A DNA stretch of 64,000 nt from Onchidella celtica (GCA_963931925.1 OZ007582.1:30829929-30893928), one strand, 5' to 3'. Counted from the first letter of the stretch, positions 32,483 to 43,889 are shown. The notes: generated by a model from the letters alone, not told the origin. Program-made: numbers and translations.

Positions 32483-34225
32483 CTACAAGGTAAACTATGA
32501 TGAGCTTTGGATGAGACATGATTTACCTACCTGACAGAAAGAGCAAGCGGCATGTTTGAAGCCCCCACATTTTGAACTGCTCAACTCTCTCTCTCTCTCT
32601 TGTATTAACTCTTCATTCCCTATAGTCACATTTGTGAGTATGGACAGGAACTCTCAATACTATCCAGTTTGAAATTTAGCGGCGTTCAATGTATTTCCTT
32701 TCACTCAGTATGAACACAAGCCATAACATATTATACATCAAAGTAAAGGAAAATCAGTGAACCAGGATAGGATTTGATATTTTGAAAATTTGGCTTAGAT
32801 ATTGGTGTCTGAAAATCGGTGTCCACTCAAGTCTAATATTCTGCTTGCCATCGTGAAGCGAAAACCAGAGAGACAATATTCGGCTTACCGAAGACAAAGA
32901 AAGTAGTTTGCAGCCAAGCAATTCAGTTCTTACATTTCTGAGTTAAAAAAATTTTTGTTCTATATTAAATTACACAAAAACTATTTGTTATAAATCACTC
33001 AGTTCCTCTTCAAAATAAAGAGTAAGACTTATCCTGAAAATGTTTGATTGTCGTGTCATTCTTCATTACTCCAATATGAAAAATTTGACCATACATTATG
33101 AAGGACTCAAGCTCAGACAGCCTCTGGGTCAAAAAAGTGCACGCGAAAGTGACCACACATTATCAGTATTCCTCATTTTTATTTATGCATTCTTTTGCTC
33201 ACCTCATCTTAATTCTCCATCAAAATCTGAGACACCTCTCCCCCTCCAATTTCTTCATCCACTTCTTTTTAACATGATATCAGTTTTAATGAAAGGACGA
33301 TAGAATCATTGATTAAAGTCTCCAAAACCTCTCAGCGTGCTGCAAAGAACACATCTTATGCATTTTCCATTTCTCTGTGCACCAACTCGTTAACTCATTG
33401 TCATAATATCTGGAACTAACTTGAGAGGACAGGAAAACTGTTAAATTTTGGGTGCACAGCTCCGTATAATTATAAATTATATTGCATAACATTGCAAATA
33501 TAGGTAAACATTTTTGGTCATGTATAAGACAAAAAGAGCTCTTCATTACTTTATCTAGAGAGTGCTCGGTTCCTTGTGACATTTTACCATTAACAGAAAA
33601 TCAGCCCTACATACACTTCATTGTGCTAAGCCATGTATTAACGAGTTCTGTAGACCCCGACCACCCAGATTTATAAGGCAACCCAAACCCTCTCCTCATC
33701 CCTAACCATCACTTATCCTCAACCCTACACGTTACCTTTTCAATCAGGAAACGAAAACAATATCGTCAAAAATCTGTCAGAGTTAAAAGTGGTCAGGATG
33801 CATGCAGGCCTAACTCTTTCAAAGCTTTCTGTTTCTAAATTCTACCCTGACATCACTGAAGCTTATGTTTCACTTTCTACAGCTCAAATAGAGAATGAAT
33901 TATCAGGCTCATTTCTGACATGCCATTTTTCATCACCCACACATTTGCCTAGTGAAATTGGGGAAAACCAATGGCTGTTTCAGCCATGAAACTCCATAGT
34001 TGTATCATGCAATACTCATGAGAATCACTGATATAAACTTCTACATTGGGTACACCTCTTAATTATTGACAAGATAACTACGTGTTGGCTGCAGAATGGC
34101 ATATAAATGTCCTTTTTAAACTATATGCAGCACAGATACCATGCAAATGTGTGTCAAACAATAATGCTTGTATCATTATAATCTCATTCTCTCTTTTAAA
34201 TATTTTCTTGTGGGCCTTGTTTTTA
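32483..34225. other. no gene recognised
   Basis: AT-rich unique DNA with a short CT run near 32587. Frames up to ~90 residues show no domain. Confidence 0.4.
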
Positions 34226-34229
34226 TTAA

Positions 34230-34492
34230 CTCTTTCAGGACGTATTCCCGATTTATCAATGCCCATGAAAACTGCATTTGGATGTATAGCCGATTTATAT
34301 TGTATTCTATTATTTCTACATTCAATTCTCTTTTATTTGGTGTATAATGTTTTACTTCATTACTATCAATACTTTTTTTTTTCTGTAAGTATTTTTCTGA
34401 ACCATATATTATGGCTGTTTTTTCCCAAAGTGGGAAAAAGTTAATTACGTCCAGACTTGACCGAAGCCCCTAACATTGACGTCCTGAAAGAG
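34230..34492. mobile_element. TTAA-flanked MITE, family B
   Basis: Perfect 14 bp TIRs: it begins CTCTTTCAGGACGT and ends ACGTCCTGAAAGAG. TTAA lies at 34226-34229 and 34493-34496. The 263 bp interior is AT-rich and non-coding. It fits piggyBac-type non-autonomous elements but differs from family A. Confidence 0.8.
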
Positions 34493-34496
34493 TTAA

Positions 34497-35090
34497 ATGA
34501 GAATACAAACATCTCACAAGAAATAAAAAATGGGGCTCTTTAAATTTAAAATTCACACTTATGATGATAATTAATTAATTAGGCTACAACTAGGTTAATC
34601 TCTGGTGTTCTTTTTGAAGTTTGCACACAATCAATAGTTCCGGCCCAGGGATCATTTTAAAGGTCTGCAGTGTGTCACTGTCAGTGCAGCATAAAACATC
34701 AACAAGTGAATGAATGAACACACGCAAAACCTTTTGAGTCAGCAGCGGGTTTCGGCTGCAAACCAACAATTGGCATGTATCTGTGCTACAATCTTATATT
34801 CCAAATCAAACGACAGGAAAAACCACTATAAAAGAAAACATATACCGGGCTTGCATTTCTTCCTATTCCTTAACCTTTTTCATAAATTTACTGTTTACAT
34901 CCACTCGCTCGTTGGGAACGTATCATAAACATTGTCACGATTTCTGTCTATTTTTAGACTGTGCGTAACTGCGATATTATGAAAACAATCCATTCATCAC
35001 CAGCTATTGGAAAGAAACTGCATAATAATACACAACTTCCTGAATCAAAAACAGTTGCAAATGTGCAAGTTTCATCAAATCTGACTTACG
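34497..35090. other. no gene recognised
   Basis: AT-rich unique DNA with no supported feature. Confidence 0.4.
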
Positions 35091-35260
35091 ATTTGTCGTC
35101 TGGCTTTCCAATCATCGAAGACGTTTTGACGTTGGCGACTCCACCCTAGCTTGTCTGAAAAGCATGGCGGCGCGCCAAGTAACCACAACACACAATCAAC
35201 ATCTTGCATTGACTATAGCGACCGCGCGAGGAGAATGTGTAGAGCCAGGCACACACCCTA
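35091..35260 (-). promoter_or_regulatory. possible CpG-rich promoter and first exon
   Basis: A locally CpG-rich patch contains GGCGCGCCGCCATGC on the minus strand. From there an exon-like stretch runs to a strong donor (AAATC|GTAAGT) near 35093. An ATG in it gives MIGKPDDKS before the donor, whereas the GCCGCCATGC start soon meets a stop. No downstream exon could be linked. The call rests on composition and splice signal only. Confidence 0.25.
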
Positions 35261-35970
35261 GCGCTAGACACGGGTTCTGTATCTGGCACACGCCCTCTGT
35301 CTTTTCAATAAATGTGCGACATTAAGTGTCCTTCAACCCTTCACGCGTCCTCAACTTTACATAATTTTCATTCCGCATTATCGCCCAGACTCCAGTTCTT
35401 TCTCGCTTGCTCGTTCGTTCTTGCCACTCTGTTTTCTCTCACTCTTTCGGTGCGTGCGGACTTAAAATACCAAGATTTACCTCCCCCGAGACATTGAAAC
35501 AATAAGAATGAAAACGAAAAATGTATGCAAACGAGGATACTCATTATACGCACTCACCTTTCCAAAACAAGGAGGAGCCCTTTACCTCGTCCGTGTATAC
35601 AAGCTGCATCAGGTCAACTCGACGTCATGCAAGATCAAAAGACAAGGGAATCGCCATTGAAGTTTATTTTGGTCTTATGCTAATGATGCGCGCGGACTGC
35701 CAACTGTTTGCGTTTGTCGTCTGCTGCTGGGCGGATACGTTTGCTGTGTCAGACATGGGTTTTGAAAACACGAGTTTCCAGGATTACCAAGAAATTGTTG
35801 CCACCGTTCGGGGTAGGGGGTGCAGAGGGTGGGGGAGGGGGGCAAGGCGAGGTCGGAGACCTGACATAATAGCTGTCTTGGAACAGGGGAGGTTAAATTG
35901 TTTGTTTGTTTTTTAACTGATGAATTATCAATAAATTATTATGGTAAACCAGGAAAGAATTTTTTTCATC
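35261..35970. other. no gene recognised
   Basis: The plus-strand frame 35521-35916 (131 residues) has no recognisable domain and ends in a G-rich stretch. AATAAA hexamers occur near 35306 and 35930 without context. Confidence 0.35.
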
Positions 35971-35972
35971 TG

Positions 35973-36033
<61 letters not shown>

Positions 36034-36036
36034 ATA
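35971..36036. repeat. (TATC)n microsatellite
   Basis: About 16 TATC units, nearly perfect. Confidence 0.95.
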
Positions 36037-36560
36037 TCTATGCAGGGCTAGAATAACCATTAAGCAAAATAATGAGGGAAATGACAGAGGAAGACTGAGC
36101 GTATGGAGTAGCTGTGAAAGTATTCTCCGTCATCACACACACATAATAATTATAAAATTTAAGATACATGTACCACTATCAGTCATTGCTTCACCTGAAC
36201 TTCACACATAATTTTCTTGTAGTCCAGCACAGAAAAGCAGTCGATTTCATTTATAACGATTTTAACATTCAGGTACATGTATAGAGTGGAGAGATACTTT
36301 GCCTCTCGGTAATTCTTTTCATTTTTCCATTGTAAGAACCAAGTTTCGACCTAGTTAATTAAATTACACGTTCTGAACAATTCCAACTATCTACCATCAT
36401 TTCCATCAGGGTCAGAGTTGCTGGCTACTCGCCTTTTTTTTTTTTAAACTGAGTTGACATTAATTTTATGGAAGCAGCATAGGACTAGGATCGTGTCACA
36501 CATAATATAACATAACCTATTTGGTTACAACAAAATTTATAGAATGTAAAACTCTCTGTC

Positions 36561-36563
<3 letters not shown>
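36037..36563. other. no gene recognised
   Basis: Unique AT-rich sequence. Confidence 0.4.
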
Positions 36564-36613
<50 letters not shown>

Positions 36614-36970
36614 TCTCTCTCTTCTCTTTCTTTCTTTCTCGCTGTCTCTCTCCCTCTCTTCTGTCCCCCTCTGTCTCTCTCTTTCGTTCTCCATGCCTCT
36701 ACCTCCCTCAATCCCGCCCCTCTCTCTTTTCTGTTCCTCTCTGAATTTCTTTCCTCGCTCTGTTTCTTTCTCTTCTGCCCCTCGCTATCTCCCCCTCTTT
36801 CTGTTTCTCTCGCACCCCACCCCCCCCCCCCGTCTCTATCTCGCTCGCTTCTGTCCCTTTCTATTTCCCCCTCCTTTATCTATCCTCTCTCTCTCTCTCT
36901 CTCTCCCTCCCTCTTCTGTCCCTGTGTGCCTCTCTCTCTGTCTCCCTCGCTATCCCCTCTGTCTCCCCCT
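36564..36970. repeat. long pyrimidine tract (CT-rich)
   Basis: A (CT)n core at 36564-36622 passes into impure CT/CCT sequence with a C run near 36820. The 167-residue Ser/Leu frame across it is an artefact. Confidence 0.9.
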
Positions 36971-37629
36971 TTTTCTGTCGGGGTGGGAACAGGGGGGCGT
37001 AATAAAATAACATTGATACTGTAAAAAGAATCAGGGGGGACCTTAAGCACAAAACATTTGTATTTGAAAAGAACATTCATGAAATGTTAATACAGGTATG
37101 CATTTCGAACTAGATCTAATTACGTGTAGCCTACAAATCTTATTGAGAAGTCTAAAATGGGGGGAGAGATTTTTTTTTTTTTAATTTCCTATCTGACCTG
37201 GGCCTACAACCAGCTTTTGCGAGGCCCCGAGTGTTCTCTGCATCTACCACCCCTTTTCTGACTGACACAGTTATGACCTATGCCTTTATCTTTCTTTCTT
37301 TTCTTTTCTTTTGCCTCCCTTTATTTTCTTTTTTGCCTCAGGTCACTTTGAACATGCGCTGAAAATCAATCGCTGTTCGCAGATCACACGGCAGACATGT
37401 TCATTAGCTAATGAGCTACGCACGAGTAAACGCGTGCACACTTGCTGTATGCACAGGACTGCACCAGTTTCTTTTCTATGGGGCCCATCGCATAATCGCG
37501 CGGTGTTAGAGGTGGTTCTGGATCATTACATAGAGTAGGAGGCAGGGTTCTAATCAGTGGCGTGCACAAAGGGAATGAGGCAGAGGGGGCGAGGGCCCCG
37601 GGCATCCATTTCATGGGGCCGTCCAACTA
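36971..37629. other. no gene recognised
   Basis: T-rich stretches near 37172 and 37300; otherwise unique DNA. Confidence 0.4.
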
Positions 37630-38440
37630 AAGTATGACTAGGCCAATTTTTCTCACGGTGGGGCACATACCATACCTGTGGCGTCTGGCAATATTTTGGT
37701 AGGGGCGTGGGATTTCAGAATGGGGGCTAGGGTTTTTTGGTGTTTTTTTTTAGGAATCCTAATTTCATCATATGTTTTAACTTAAATATAGATTCCAAAA
37801 ATTGAGACCATTATTAATGGACAGAAATATACCAACGACCACTAAAATCAGAGTCTTGAAAACATTATGATTGTGCGGTCAGTGCTTTTATACGGATGTG
37901 AATGTTGGACAATGAACAAGGAAATACATGTAGAGAGGAAACTAGAAGCAGCAGAAATGTGGTTTATTAGAAGAATATTGAGAATATTATAGATGGAGAA
38001 AAAATCAAATGAGTTAGTACTGAAAGACTCTAATCTGAAAAGATCATTAATTATATAAAACAATAAGACAGGGGCAACTGAAATTTCTAGGACATATCTT
38101 TCGTCGCAGGAGCCTCGAACATCTAGCAGTCACACGGAAGATCGAAGGCAGGAAAAGCAGAGGTAGAGAGAAAAACTTTCACTGAAAATCTTAATTCACC
38201 GACAACAAATTTGTGTCACAGCAACAACTCCTTCTTGAGGTTGGCTGATGGTAGATCTGAGTGGAGAGCAATGATCGCAAATGTCTGTTCTAGACAGGGC
38301 AACTGATGATGATGATATAGATAAACTTGTTGTACATACTGTACACTTTTTCCGATCATGGTGGAGCACACGATTTTTGGGAAAAACTGAAGTGGGGCTT
38401 GGGGCAAAAAAAGGCTGTGAAACACTGGTCTAGGCCCCAT
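37630..38440. mobile_element. hAT-like remnant split by a LINE fragment
   Basis: The left part (GGTGGGGCACATACC, GGGATTTCAGAATGGGG) and right part (GAAGTGGGGCTTGGGGCAAA, GAAACACTGGTCTAGG) resemble the hAT-like elements at 26377 and 541. LINE family 2 sequence lies between them. Ends and duplication are not clear. Confidence 0.45.
37862..38325 (+). pseudogene. LINE family 2 3' fragment, disrupted
   Basis: The plus strand reads SVLLYGCECWTMNKE, EAAEMWFIRRILRIL, then with stops and frameshifts FLGHIFRRRSLEHLA and EWRAMIANVCSRQGT. These are conserved C-terminal segments of non-LTR reverse transcriptase proteins. It ends in a (GATGAT)n run, and the tail matches 9965 and 20158. Confidence 0.8.
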
Positions 38441-38462
38441 ACTTGAGTCTTGGGGCATATAA

Positions 38463-38870
38463 TCAAAGATACTAGAAACGATAAGATGAGACACTGTCTT
38501 CTTCGCGCCACTAAAAAAAAAAAAAAACGTTTACACAATTTTGCGCCCTGGTCGGGGCGGGGCTCATGGCGTATAGTATGAAAAGAATGCTTGATATAAT
38601 GGTAAATTTATGATGCAAAATTGTGACAGTGCTACTGCGACTGAAAAAAAAAAAAAAGCCAGTTTTTCCACAGTGATTGGGGTTATAATTCCATAATAAG
38701 TGACGTCAATCAAGGCTTATAGCAATAGCTGAACAGTGAACAAATTTCAATATTTTCCCTATTTGGCTTTGTAAAATACGGCACTTTTCATGACTTCCGC
38801 CCGTTTGCCGCTATGTAGCGTTTGCTACGGAATCTGTGCACGCTAAAAGCACTGGCTGTCTCATCTAATC
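38463..38870. mobile_element. AGATGAGACA-TIR element, copy 1
   Basis: The left end GATAAGATGAGACACTGTC resembles the complement of the right end (GGCTGTCTCATCTAATC). The whole ~400 bp recurs inverted at 47826-48215, sharing AATTTATGATGCAAAATTGT, the poly-A stretches and GTGCACGCTAAAAGCACT. No transposase is visible. Confidence 0.65.
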
Positions 38871-39070
38871 AATTGTAGTAGCCTACATGTATCTTTGATA
38901 CGACCAAGGCGCTGGCCCCGGGGCATGATGGGGCATCATCACCAAACTTTGCACGCCACTGATTCTAGTGTGAGATCTGAATTAAGGAGGTAACAAAACC
39001 TCTCGCGCTGGCGGGACTAACACAAGTCTGTCCCACTGGTTCGGGTACGTCAAAACTGTTCTTGAGTTAA

Positions 39071-39278
39071 CCATTTGACTACTGACGCTGTGAAGCTAGA
39101 TTTTCTCAAATTCAATTATTTATTATTGACATCCACTTCTTTTCGTTACTTTAAATGGTGAATAGGAATCTAAATCAAGCTATTGATCTGTGTCTAAAAG
39201 CTGGTAATGGTAAAACAAAACCTGTATCTGACGAAGCAGTAAAGAGTTAACAGCAGTGTTGTTTCAGTACTGAACGGG
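39071..39278. mobile_element. TTAA-flanked MITE, family A, copy 3
   Basis: It begins CCATTTGACTACTGACGC and ends TTTCAGTACTGAACGGG, with TTAA exactly at 39067-39070 and 39279-39282. Full-length alignment with 6640-6844 is evident (ATGGTGAATAGGAATCTAAA versus ATGGTAAATATGAATCTAAA). Confidence 0.8.
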
Positions 39279-39359
39279 TTAACTGCCGCCCCCCCCCCAC
39301 CATTTTTCCCCCTTAAAAAAAATAAAACGTTCGATTTCTTAATTTCTGTACTTGCAGGG

Positions 39360-39505
39360 TGACGTCACGACACGAGTTTCAGTGAAACCCAGCTAGTTGG
39401 CTGGTGTGGGCGAGGTCTCATTGAAGCTCAGTATCGTGACGTCACCATCCAACTACGTGTAGTTGCCGATCAAACTCGACTGATCCACGACTGGGCTTAT
39501 TCTTC
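39360..39505. repeat. dispersed repeat shared with 17940-18060
   Basis: Contains two TGACGTCAC palindromes, AGGTCTCATTGAAGCTC and GCCGATCAAACTCG, in the same order as the earlier copy. Confidence 0.6.
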
Positions 39506-40869
39506 GTCCGTGAGCTTCGCCCTATTTCTCTCTAAGAATTGCTAATAAATATAGATTGTCGATGTTTGTCTTATTCCTTAGTGTCATAGCAAAGTGACTA
39601 ATTAGGAAAGCTCCCTAAGAACTTCACGCCACGGCAGCCACCCCCCTCCCCGATTTTTTTCACTCCGTACCGTTTCATACGACCAAGCCTTCATGGTCCA
39701 GATACATGTTCCCGTATTTTTTGCGTTGACTCTGTCTAGAGGGGTTTCATTTTTTTGTTGAATGTTACCCTTTTTGTATTGCCATCTCTTATAAAAGCTG
39801 GGATCGATACACGAGGACCTCCACAACCACACACATACATACAATCATGACAACAACCTTACAATCCCCCCCCCCAATTTACTATCTCTCTCACACACAC
39901 ACACATACAAGCGAGATAGAAACTGAAACACGCACAAGCAGAGAGAGAGGGGGGGGGGGAGAGAGAGAGAGAGAATGAAAGAAAAAGTGATAGAGAGATG
40001 AAGAGACAGACAGAGAAACCTACATGACAAGTGATATTTGCACACAAGAAGAGAGAATCGAAAGCGAGGAGTTATTTGCACTGGTTTGTTTTTGTTAATC
40101 TCGTCTCTCTTCCCATCCTTCCTTCCCCGCCCCTCGGAAATGTCATGACTTCCAAGGTTGAGAACCGCTACCTCAGATGAATACATTTGCAAGTAGATCT
40201 GGCAAAATCTGGTTTCAGATGAAAGACCAAATTCCTGGAAAACCCTTCCATGGGTCAAAATATCTCTATCGAAATCGAGATTTGCTTATAAAATGAAAGA
40301 TCAGCCATTTTTCTGCATTCAGGAAAATTTTTTGCTTGAAATCAGCTTAGAAATATTTTATTTTATTTTGATTTTTTTTCAAAGCCAGGTTTTCACCTTA
40401 AGCCTTATTTTGCCAGATCCACTCACATTTGTAAACCAAATTAATCGTTTGGTCCAAGACAGAATGTAACTTTGCCATACTTTTCCTCACCCAATCCAAG
40501 TAGCCTACAAGTATTTCTTGCCTTATAGCTTAGGAATTGAACTTGTTGGCTGAAGATTGACCAAGCCACAATCGGCGGTTGCAGAATGTGTTCATCTAAA
40601 TATAGTCCAACGAAAATCCTACCAGGAAGGTTCGGGATTTTTCTTTGGCTGCAGTTCTCAACCACACCCAGAGTGTTACAACGTACTGTTGCGCCGGGTC
40701 TCGTCTTAGTGGTTGTACACAAATAAAACTTTAATATAAAATAAGTCATTCCATATTAGATCTAATAATATCCAGTTACATTTACACTACTTGTGAAATT
40801 CATGCTATGACAAAAATGGAAACCAAGTGACCATATCAAAAGAATGAAAGACAACAGAATATGGACAAG
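39506..40869. other. no gene recognised; GA and CA runs
   Basis: A short CA run (39892-39904), a GA/G run (39936-39974) and T-rich sequence near 40350-40380. Frames 39845-40258 and 40441-40749 show no domain. Confidence 0.4.
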
Positions 40870-41098
40870 GTGAAAATATTTGGCAAAAAGAAAAAGTTGT
40901 ATGTAGCAAAGCCTCGCGTAAGAAATAATACCCAAACAATACAATGCAAACTAAAAGAGAAGACAGAAGATGGCCGATATTTCGACAAGCACCTTCATCA
41001 AGGGAAAAAAAGAAAAAAAAAACAATTTTGACATTGTTTGAGTTATAAATTAACCTTGCTGCGACCCCACAGTTTTTCTGTGGTTTTCATAATTATTT
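40870..41098. repeat. dispersed repeat related to 8180 and 19434
   Basis: GGCAAAAAGAAAAAGTTGTA, AAAGCCTCGCGTAAGAAAT and CCACAGTTTTTCTGTGGTTT are shared with those loci. It stops where LINE family 3 sequence begins. Confidence 0.6.
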
Positions 41099-41099
41099 C

Positions 41100-41318
41100 G
41101 TCAGCAGATGGACAAGGCGTTGCAATGAATGGAGGCCTAAAGAAGGAAAGAGGACAAGAGGACGCCACGAGAGACGATGGATAGATGATTATTGTGCAGA
41201 CAGGTGGACAGGCATGGACACGACGGACGGAAACAGAGAAGGGTAGAGATCATTGACGGAGAGGGCTACATCCTGCAGTGGGTGGACAAGATCTTACAAG
41301 AGCAAGAACATGCTGAGT
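41100..41318 (+). mobile_element. LINE family 3 tail
   Basis: The plus strand reads KRTRGRHERRWIDDY then a W-rich segment and ILQWVDK, matching 12285-12425 and resembling the C-terminal tail of LINE proteins. It ends near (CAAGAG)n-like sequence, 50 bp upstream of the next element. Confidence 0.65.
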
Positions 41319-41578
41319 ACGTCACCAAACTGGTGCTTTTAACAACAAAAACAGCTGTTCACGTAAAGACATCCGCCCGTGCAGATGCAGGGCTCTCTTG
41401 TAGAAGAGGGACAGCAGAGAATACATCTGACGTGATACTGCGTGTCGTAAGAGGCGACTAAAGGTGCAAAGGTCCTGGTCTCCCGAGAAGAGCCAGTTGG
41501 CGGTGGGCCAACTACCCACCCTGTAAAAATAAACCAGTTACAGAAACACAAGCAAATACTTCAAATCAGTCTTTTATC

Positions 41579-43342
41579 TTGGGAGAAGGGGGAGCATCTG
41601 CACCTGTAGATTCAATGAAGGACAATGGACAAAGCCGAAAGGACGCCACTGGCCCGACTGCTCCTTCATCAAGCAAGTCACTCCGGATTGCGTCGTGGAA
41701 TGTCCGCTCCATGTATGAAGCAGGAAAGAGTGCCCAGGTTACAATGGAGATGAGGCGATACAGACTGCACATACTTGGAGTTAGCGAGACCCGCTGGATA
41801 CAGTCCGGACTGAAACAACTTAATTCTGGGGAAAAGATTTTGTATTCTGGAAGGGAGGACAAAAAGCATACAGAAGGAGTAGCGATCATCTTGAGCAAGC
41901 ACGCCCAGAGGTCACTGAGGGGATGGGAACCCTATGGAAGGAGAATTATATTGGCATCATTTACTACTAAGAACAAGAACATCAACATGAACATTGTGCA
42001 GATATACGCCCCAACAAATGAAGCAACCGATGAGGACAAGGACGACTTCTACAACCAGCTTCAGGAAATAGTTGACACATTGCCAAGAAAAGATGTGAAC
42101 ATTATAATGGGAGACGCCAATGCCAAGATAGGACAGGACAATACAGGGTATGAGGACATTATGGGGTGCAATGGTTTAGGACAAATGAATGAGAATGGAG
42201 AGCGGTTTGCAAGTTTCTGCGCATTTAACAGCTATGTGATTGGAGGTTCAGTATTCCCACACAAGAGGATCCATAAGGCCACTTGGATTTCACCGGATGG
42301 AGTAACTGAAAATCAGATTGACCACTTTTGCATCACCCGACGATTCAGACGCTCACTAGAGGATGTCATAGTACAGAGAGGAGCAGATGTTGGATCTGAC
42401 CATCACATGCTGCTGGCAAGACTCAAACTCCGCCTCAAGAAACAAGGTACCAGAGCAGGAACAAAGAGGAGAAAGTTTCAAGTGAGCCTTCTGGATGGAG
42501 ACAAGAAGGAAGAGTTCCAGCTGACACTGAGGAATAGATTCAAACCCCTTGTTGACCTCGAAGAGACAGTAGATTTGGAGACTCACTGGGCTAAGGTAAA
42601 AGGAGTATTTACATCGACATGTCAGGATGTTATTGGGGAAAAGAAAGTGGAACACAAGGAATGGATCAGTCAAAAATCACTGGACTTGATAAGGATAAGA
42701 AGAGACCTAAAAGAACGGGTAAATGCAAGTCGTACAAGAAGCTCAAGAGTTGGTAACCAGGAAGAGTACCGAGCATCAGCTAAAGAGGTCAAAAAATCAA
42801 TTAAAAAAGACAAAGAGGAGTTCATAGGAATGTTAGCAGAGAAAGCAGAGAAGGCAGCAACAGGAGGACACATGAGGATCCTCTACCAGACTACAAAGAC
42901 TCTTGCTGGAAAATATGGAAAACCTGAAGTTCCTGTCAAGGATTACAACAGGAAGGCTATTTTTGGAAAGGAAGCTCAGGCAAAAAGATGGATAGAACAT
43001 TTTAACAGCCTCTTGAACAGACCTCCACCAAGCAACCCACCCGACATTCTACCCGCAAGAAATGATTTACCGATCAGTTGCGACCCTCCGACTAAAGCAG
43101 AGATTAATGATGCCATAAAGCAGTTAAATCGAGGCAAGGCAGCTGGACCAGACCAGATCCCACCAGAGGCGCTGAAGGCAGATGCTGCTGGGGCTGCAGA
43201 GGGTCTGCACTCACTATTCTCGAGGATTTGGATCGGAGGCAAGTTTCCAAAGGACTGGAAGGAAGGACACCTCGTGAAGCTCCCAAAAAAAGCTGAGGAT
43301 ATTCAACTCGAACGTGAAGTCAGTCCTGTTGTATGGATGTGA
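41579..43342 (+). CDS. retrotransposon endonuclease plus truncated reverse transcriptase
   Basis: This 587-codon frame starts at ATG 41579. Residues ~34-270 form an apurinic/apyrimidinic-type endonuclease of the exonuclease-endonuclease-phosphatase fold: ASWNVRSMYEAGK (metal-binding Asn), GVSETRW (catalytic Glu), QIYAPTN, IIMGDANAKIG (catalytic Asp), WISPDGVTENQIDHFCI and the SDHHML box. This domain nicks the target DNA for target-primed reverse transcription. A Lys/Arg-rich linker follows. At residues ~505-575 the start of a reverse transcriptase appears (PPTKAEINDAIKQLNRGKAA, GPDQIPPEALKAD, PKDWKEGHLVKLPKK). After ~573 the sequence is out of frame: the fingers and palm, including the expected F/Y-x-D-D motif, are missing. 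The endonuclease looks intact, but the product cannot copy itself. Confidence 0.85.
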   Translation: MGEGGASAPVDSMKDNGQSRKDATGPTAPSSSKSLRIASWNVRSMYEAGKSAQVTMEMRRYRLHILGVSETRWIQSGLKQLNSGEKILYSGREDKKHTEGVAIILSKHAQRSLRGWEPYGRRIILASFTTKNKNINMNIVQIYAPTNEATDEDKDDFYNQLQEIVDTLPRKDVNIIMGDANAKIGQDNTGYEDIMGCNGLGQMNENGERFASFCAFNSYVIGGSVFPHKRIHKATWISPDGVTENQIDHFCITRRFRRSLEDVIVQRGADVGSDHHMLLARLKLRLKKQGTRAGTKRRKFQVSLLDGDKKEEFQLTLRNRFKPLVDLEETVDLETHWAKVKGVFTSTCQDVIGEKKVEHKEWISQKSLDLIRIRRDLKERVNASRTRSSRVGNQEEYRASAKEVKKSIKKDKEEFIGMLAEKAEKAATGGHMRILYQTTKTLAGKYGKPEVPVKDYNRKAIFGKEAQAKRWIEHFNSLLNRPPPSNPPDILPARNDLPISCDPPTKAEINDAIKQLNRGKAAGPDQIPPEALKADAAGAAEGLHSLFSRIWIGGKFPKDWKEGHLVKLPKKAEDIQLEREVSPVVWM

Positions 43343-43739
43343 GACTTGGAATGCGTCCCAGGCCTGCATAAAGAGAATCCAAGTTTTCATCAACAGATGT
43401 TTGAGGAAGCTACTTAAGATCAGATGGACAGACAAGGTCAGCAATGAAATTGTATGGAAAAGAACAAGACAGAACCCAGTCAGAGAGGAAATTGGTAGGA
43501 GGCGATGGAGATGGATCGGCCACACTCTCAGGAGGCCAGGAAACAGCATCACGAAGAAGGTATTGGACTGGAATCCCCAGGGCAAGAGATCAAGAGGAAG
43601 GCCGCGCGGAACGTGGAGAAGAGCCAGAGAAAATGATGTGCAACGAAGCGGAAAGACTTGGAATAATGTAAAGAGGCTGGCCCATGATAGAGAGGGATGG
43701 AAGGTGTTTGTTGGTGGCCTATACCCTGATCCAGGGTGA
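43293..43739 (+). pseudogene. retrotransposon reverse transcriptase C-terminal part, out of frame
   Basis: After the deletion joint a different frame reads RIFNSNVKSVLLYGCETW, then CLRKLLKIRWTDKVSN, RRRWRWIGHTLRRPG, GKRSRGRPRGTWRRA and REGWKVFVGGLYPDPG before a stop at 43737-43739. These are the usual C-terminal motifs of this LINE type. It overlaps the end of the upstream frame by ~50 bp because of the frameshift at the joint. Confidence 0.85.
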
Positions 43740-43775
43740 GAAAGGCAATGATGATGATGATGACGTAAAGACATC

Positions 43776-43889
43776 ACGTTCTATGTACCCTCGATTTTGG
43801 CGACTCCTCCCCCCCCCCCCCCCACATGCCGTTTTTCATTTAAACAGGATATCACCCCCCCCCCCTTTCCCCCAACCATTTCTCATGGA
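43776..43889. other. C runs
   Basis: Two poly-C tracts (about 43809-43823 and 43855-43865) within otherwise unique sequence. Confidence 0.6.

Larger units (their letters stand above)
41374..43762 (+). mobile_element. non-LTR retrotransposon (RTE/CR1-type) with 13 bp duplications, RT core deleted
   Basis: ACGTAAAGACATC occurs exactly at 41361-41373 and 43763-43775 and defines both ends. The 5' untranslated part (41374-41578) contains CGTAAGAGGCGACTAAAGG. One frame encodes the endonuclease and the start of the reverse transcriptase. The frame then shifts at a deletion joint near 43290-43300 to the C-terminal tail, followed by a (GAT)n 3' end. The clean duplications and few lesions suggest a fairly young insertion of an already deleted or soon deleted element. 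Clade assignment (RTE versus related) is an inference. Confidence 0.9.

Noticed and set aside
36521-37024. 167 residue plus-strand frame
   Set aside because: Entirely from a CT-rich tract.
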